Positions 60,752 to 64,000 of a stretch of 64,000 bases of DNA are shown in pieces. Numbering within the stretch: the stretch's first letter is position 1; each line of letters opens with the position of its first letter. The DNA is taken from contig JAPLMX010000128.1 of assembly GCA_026386805.1 (NCBI GenBank), positions 1-64,000 on the forward strand, in the 5' to 3' direction. This DNA comes from Phycisphaerae bacterium (GTDB lineage: Bacteria > Planctomycetota > Phycisphaerae > Sedimentisphaerales > Anaerobacaceae). The position numbers and the translations under genes were made by a program. Under the pieces are notes generated by a model, which made no database searches, was not told the DNA's origin, and saw only the letters and a program-made list of their open reading frames with translations.

Positions 60752-62038
60752 CTACATGCTGGCCAGCCAATTCTCGGCAAAAATGGCCAAGTCGCGGAAC
60801 TCCACCACGCCGGAGACGTCCAGATCGGCGCCGTCGCAGTTGTAGTTGAAGACGCCGCAATCCCGATTCCGCCAATTGGCCGCGAACCATACGAAATCGG
60901 TGAAGTTCACGCCATCCGGGCAACGCAGGTCCCCAGACGGGATCTGCCATAGGAAGATCGGGTAACCGACTCCTTCGCAGATGCTCCAGGTGTTGAAGAA
61001 ATCCCAATTCACCGCTCGAAAGGTAGTTTCTGACTTCATCTGGGCGGTGGTCTTGCCCGTGCCGGCGGCACTCGTGGTCTGCCGGCTGGTTTGCGTATCC
61101 CACAGCGATCCCTGCACGTCGGCCAGGGCTCTCTGGGAGCCCACCAAGCCGCCGACGGACTGGGAGCCGGAGACCTTCCCGGCACAATAACATCGAGAGA
61201 CCTTTCCGGGCGATATCTGCCCGATGAGCCCGCCGACGTACAGCACGCCCTTCACATCTCCAGTGGCGTAGCAGGAATTCACGAAACTATCCTCTTTGAG
61301 CGTCAGGCCGATCAGGCCGCCAACGTTTTCACTGCCGGTCACCTGGGCCTTGGAATAGGAGAGGGCGACAGTGCCGCTACCGGCCTGGCCGATCAGCCCG
61401 CCCACGTACGAAACGCCGGAGACGGAGCCACTGGAGTACGAAGTGCTCACAATTCCACTCGCGGAGCCTACAAGCCCACCCACGCGATTGTTCCCCGAAA
61501 CGCTCACTCCGGTGGCACAGCATTCCACGACGCTGCCTTGATCCAGATAGCCGACGAGAGCACCCGCCCCGGCCTTGTTCCCGACCACCGTCGCACGAAC
61601 CAGCCTGAGGTCCTTGATTACGCCCGTGACGTGCTGAAACAGGCCGACGTAGTCGTCGGTCATGTTCTTGTACCTGAAATTGAAGATCGTCTTGCCATTG
61701 CCGTCAAACTCACCCGTGAACGGCCGGTTGGCGTTGGACCCCAGCATGACCCAATGACCGATCATGCGAAGATTCGCTTCGTTGCAGTCGGACAGGTCGA
61801 TGTCCTGCGTCAGCTTGAAGCGCTTGTCCCAATCGGCGGAGCTGTCGCCAATCGCTCGGAAATCCTCAACGGTCGAGACGAGAAACGGCGAACCCGCTGT
61901 GCCGGCCCCGCCGCTGTACGTTGCCGCCGGAGCCAAGGTTGGCAGACACACAAACAAAAGGACAAGGGGCGAGAGGCAGACGAGGCATTGCGTTCCTTTG
62001 CTCTCTTCCTTTTCGCGTCTTCCACTGTGCCCTGCCAT
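60752..62038 (-). CDS. Secreted GLUG-repeat protein with dockerin-like C-terminus
   Basis: 428 aa from ATG 62038, after AAGGAGGAATGTT. Signal peptide CLSPLVLLFVCLPTLAPAAT. The middle is a series of GLUG-type repeats (VGGLVGSASGIVSTSYSSGSVSG, VGGLIGQAGSGTVALSYSKAQVTG, VGGLIGQISPGKVSRCYCAGKVSG) that form a beta-helix. The end (GVNFTDFVWFAANWRNRDC, DLDVSGVVEFRDLAIFAENWL) is the planctomycete type I dockerin-like pair of calcium loops. Likely cell-surface or adhesin role. It starts divergently from truB. Confidence 0.85.
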   Translation of the reverse strand: MAGHSGRREKEESKGTQCLVCLSPLVLLFVCLPTLAPAATYSGGAGTAGSPFLVSTVEDFRAIGDSSADWDKRFKLTQDIDLSDCNEANLRMIGHWVMLGSNANRPFTGEFDGNGKTIFNFRYKNMTDDYVGLFQHVTGVIKDLRLVRATVVGNKAGAGALVGYLDQGSVVECCATGVSVSGNNRVGGLVGSASGIVSTSYSSGSVSGVSYVGGLIGQAGSGTVALSYSKAQVTGSENVGGLIGLTLKEDSFVNSCYATGDVKGVLYVGGLIGQISPGKVSRCYCAGKVSGSQSVGGLVGSQRALADVQGSLWDTQTSRQTTSAAGTGKTTAQMKSETTFRAVNWDFFNTWSICEGVGYPIFLWQIPSGDLRCPDGVNFTDFVWFAANWRNRDCGVFNYNCDGADLDVSGVVEFRDLAIFAENWLASM

Positions 62039-62204
62039 AACATTCCTCCTTATTTGTGCGCCAGCATCCTTCTCATTAGAACGATTATAGCAGAAATCAA
62101 CTGGCCAAAAGCAGAAAACCTTGGCAAAATGGAAGGATCCAAGATGCGATCGCGGGATGCAATTCCGCATTTCCGATATTCACATTGATTTTCGATATGG
62201 TCCT

Positions 62205-62858
62205 ATGATCGAGGGCATGTTTGCCATCTACAAAGAGGAGGGGATGACTTCGCATGACGTGGTCCGCACGATCCGGCGGCTCACCCATCAGAAAAGGGTC
62301 GGTCACGCCGGCACGCTGGACCCTTGCGCCAAAGGCGTGCTGGTGGTCGGCGTCGGCCGGGCCGCCACGAAAACGCTCAAGCTCGTCGTCGGGACCGAGA
62401 AGGAATACCTCACACGGATCAAGCTCGGCTGGCGGAGTACCACCGATGACCGCGAGGGCCGGATCGAGCCTGTGGCCTGCCCCTCCATTCCGTCGGAAAC
62501 ACAGGTCCGCCAAGCGCTCGCCGGCTTTCAGGGGATCATCGACCAGCGTCCGCCGGCGTTTTCCGCCATCAAGGTCCACGGAAGAGCCGCCTACAAGCTG
62601 GCCAGGGCGGCGAAGGAAGTCGATCTGCCGGCGCGAAAGGTCGAGGCGAAGGTCATCGAGTTGCTCGCGTATGCGTGGCCTTACGTGGACGTCAGGCTCG
62701 TGACCGGGCCGGGGTTCTACGTGCGGTCGCTGGCCCGCGACCTGGGCGAAATCCTGGGCACCGGAGGGTACACGGAGACCTTGGAGCGGACCCGCGTCGG
62801 CCCGTACACGAAGGAACAGGCGATCCGGCTTGCAGACTGGCCCCACAATCACGAATGA
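62205..62858 (+). CDS. truB: tRNA pseudouridine synthase B
   Basis: About 217 aa; ATG 62205 or 62217 is the likely start (MFAIYKEEGMTSHDVV), while the ORF opens earlier at 62121. Catalytic GHAGTLDPCAKGVLVVGV (Asp in TLDP), EKEYLTRIKLG, RPPAFSAIKVHGRAAYKLARAA and GPGFYVRSLARDLGE identify TruB, which makes psi55 in the T-loop of tRNAs. It is shorter than the E. coli enzyme because the C-terminal PUA region is missing, as in many bacteria. Confidence 0.93.
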   Translation: MIEGMFAIYKEEGMTSHDVVRTIRRLTHQKRVGHAGTLDPCAKGVLVVGVGRAATKTLKLVVGTEKEYLTRIKLGWRSTTDDREGRIEPVACPSIPSETQVRQALAGFQGIIDQRPPAFSAIKVHGRAAYKLARAAKEVDLPARKVEAKVIELLAYAWPYVDVRLVTGPGFYVRSLARDLGEILGTGGYTETLERTRVGPYTKEQAIRLADWPHNHE

Positions 62859-62875
62859 TCGTGTTGGGGACCCCA

Positions 62876-64000
62876 TCAATCAGGGACCTTGAGAACCGCC
62901 GTGCCGGCCTGGGCTGCGACGACCCTCGGGTGCTGCCGCAGGACCCAGAAGGCAGCCACACCGGAAAGGACATACCCGGCGGGCGTGAGCTTCAGGACGG
63001 GACCCGTGCCCACCCAGTCGGCCACCAGCGCGAGGCCCAGGAACACGATCGTGGCGAGGCCCCACGTGCCACCCACGATAAAGGCCATGCGCTGGCCGAG
63101 ATTGGAGCCGCGCGACTCCCTGGCCAGAGTGATCGTCAAGATGTAGGCCGACATGGACGAGAAGCCCACGCCAAACAGTAGCCAGGCGGCCGCCGCATGC
63201 CGGGCAAACACCAGGTACAACACGATGAAAGGCGTGGAAAGCAGAAAGGCCCAGATCGAGGCCGGCAGGTCTCCCTTGCGGTGGGCCACGGCCGTCCAGA
63301 CGAACGGGCCGACCGTGCTGCCCCATCCGAACATCGCGGTCGCGAAACCGCCGAACGCCAGGTCAAAGCCCAGCTCATTGAGATAGGTCGGCGTGAGCTG
63401 CAGGATCACGGTCGTCGAGACCGCCGCCGGAAGCCCAATGAACAGCACTTTCCAGAACGGCAGCACCTGGACAGACGACGGTGTCCGGCTGTGGGCGGTC
63501 GTCGCATCGCGCTCGACGGCCAGACGCACTCTCGACAACCTGATCGCGATGATGCCCGCCAGCAGACACGGGATCAGCGGATAGAGGCCCTGCAAGCCAT
63601 AGGACGCCACCAGGATAGCGGAAATCGCCCCGCCGCTGGCGAAGCCGAGGAATCCCGACGTCATGAACACGGCGGTGCTCAGGGCCGGCGAGATCCGGCG
63701 CAGCGTGTGTACCGCCCGCAGTCCCTCCGGGTGAGCGACGGCGACGCCCGAGCCGCTGATGAGGCCCAGCCCCACCAGCAGAGCGATCCCGGCGGCGGAT
63801 CGGGGCGACAGAGCCACCAGGCAGATGCTCGCGGACAGAATGACGCCCAAGTGCAGGAACAGGGGCCTGGTCTTGTTCGGCCGCAAGTGGCCCGTCAGAA
63901 TCTGGACGGCGTTGGACGCCAGCGGCACGGACGCGAGCACGAAGCCGCCGACCACCAGGGTCACGTGAAAATCGTCACGAATCACCGGCAGAATCGCCGG
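62876..64000 (-). CDS. MFS transporter, Fsr-like, 5' end outside the window
   Basis: At least 374 aa. The reading frame continues past the window edge (PAILPVIRDDFHVT...), so the N-terminus is missing. About ten hydrophobic helices and the motif VAVAHPEGLRAV (the HPEG loop of fosmidomycin-resistance-type MFS) are visible. It probably exports a small molecule; the substrate is unknown. It is convergent with truB with only 17 nt between stops. Confidence 0.85.
   Translation of the reverse strand, partial: PAILPVIRDDFHVTLVVGGFVLASVPLASNAVQILTGHLRPNKTRPLFLHLGVILSASICLVALSPRSAAGIALLVGLGLISGSGVAVAHPEGLRAVHTLRRISPALSTAVFMTSGFLGFASGGAISAILVASYGLQGLYPLIPCLLAGIIAIRLSRVRLAVERDATTAHSRTPSSVQVLPFWKVLFIGLPAAVSTTVILQLTPTYLNELGFDLAFGGFATAMFGWGSTVGPFVWTAVAHRKGDLPASIWAFLLSTPFIVLYLVFARHAAAAWLLFGVGFSSMSAYILTITLARESRGSNLGQRMAFIVGGTWGLATIVFLGLALVADWVGTGPVLKLTPAGYVLSGVAAFWVLRQHPRVVAAQAGTAVLKVPD

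Overview
The window looks like chromosomal DNA of a planctomycete, most likely a Phycisphaerae-type organism. The signs are GC-rich sequence, an ECF sigma factor beside a giant Ser/Thr kinase, secreted proteins with signal peptides and planctomycete-style dockerin-like C-termini ([14 protein letters not shown] type), a PurS-PurL fusion and a long PurQ. This is inferred from protein families; no rRNA is present.

Layout. 0-1.6 kb: an unrecognised gene, a decayed HEPN/MNT toxin-antitoxin pair and clustered short repeats. 1.9-3.75 kb: three tandem cold-shock protein genes, each with the same promoter spacing, a conserved structured leader and a terminator. 3.8-6.9 kb: hemW-lepA, with an in-frame amber codon in lepA and palindromic repeats inside hemW. 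7.5-13 kb: an envelope cluster (NfrA-like barrel, TPR protein, and an overlapping gene pair sharing a beta-sandwich domain, one of which is a GH17-like glycosidase). 13.3-17.6 kb: MFS and nucleoside transporters, a cupin and a 2H phosphoesterase. 17.6-34.7 kb: one long minus-strand type II secretion/type IV pilus-like locus (gspF, gspE, secretin, pilP/O/N/M-like, six pseudopilins) with a signalling block (STAS, GAF-HD-GYP, receiver, histidine kinase) between the ATPase and the secretin. 34.7-38.1 kb: an accessory islet with strong hairpins, a candidate small RNA, an unrecognised gene, a tRNA with a serine-like body but a valine anticodon, an IS1595-type transposase and two tiny ORFs.

38.2-54 kb is mostly housekeeping: tsaE, thiL, argH, nagA, ltaE, a flavodoxin-like reductase, a PilZ protein, a Sua5-arginine phosphatase fusion followed by rpiB, accA, tyrA and purSL-purQ. 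54-59.4 kb holds an ECF sigma factor and a 1519-residue kinase ORF that runs into a dockerin-type secreted protein. 59.6-64 kb holds folB with an overlapping pteridine-reductase-like gene, a GLUG-repeat secreted protein, truB and an MFS transporter cut by the window edge.

Two candidates for something new stand out: the repeated csp leader, which can fold in mutually exclusive ways around the Shine-Dalgarno and carries an 18-codon upstream frame, and the class II tRNA with a UAC anticodon. The window is also rich in short palindromic elements, some nested inside each other or inside genes, including a 35-nt palindrome that interrupts a 56-nt palindrome with an apparent 3-bp duplication.
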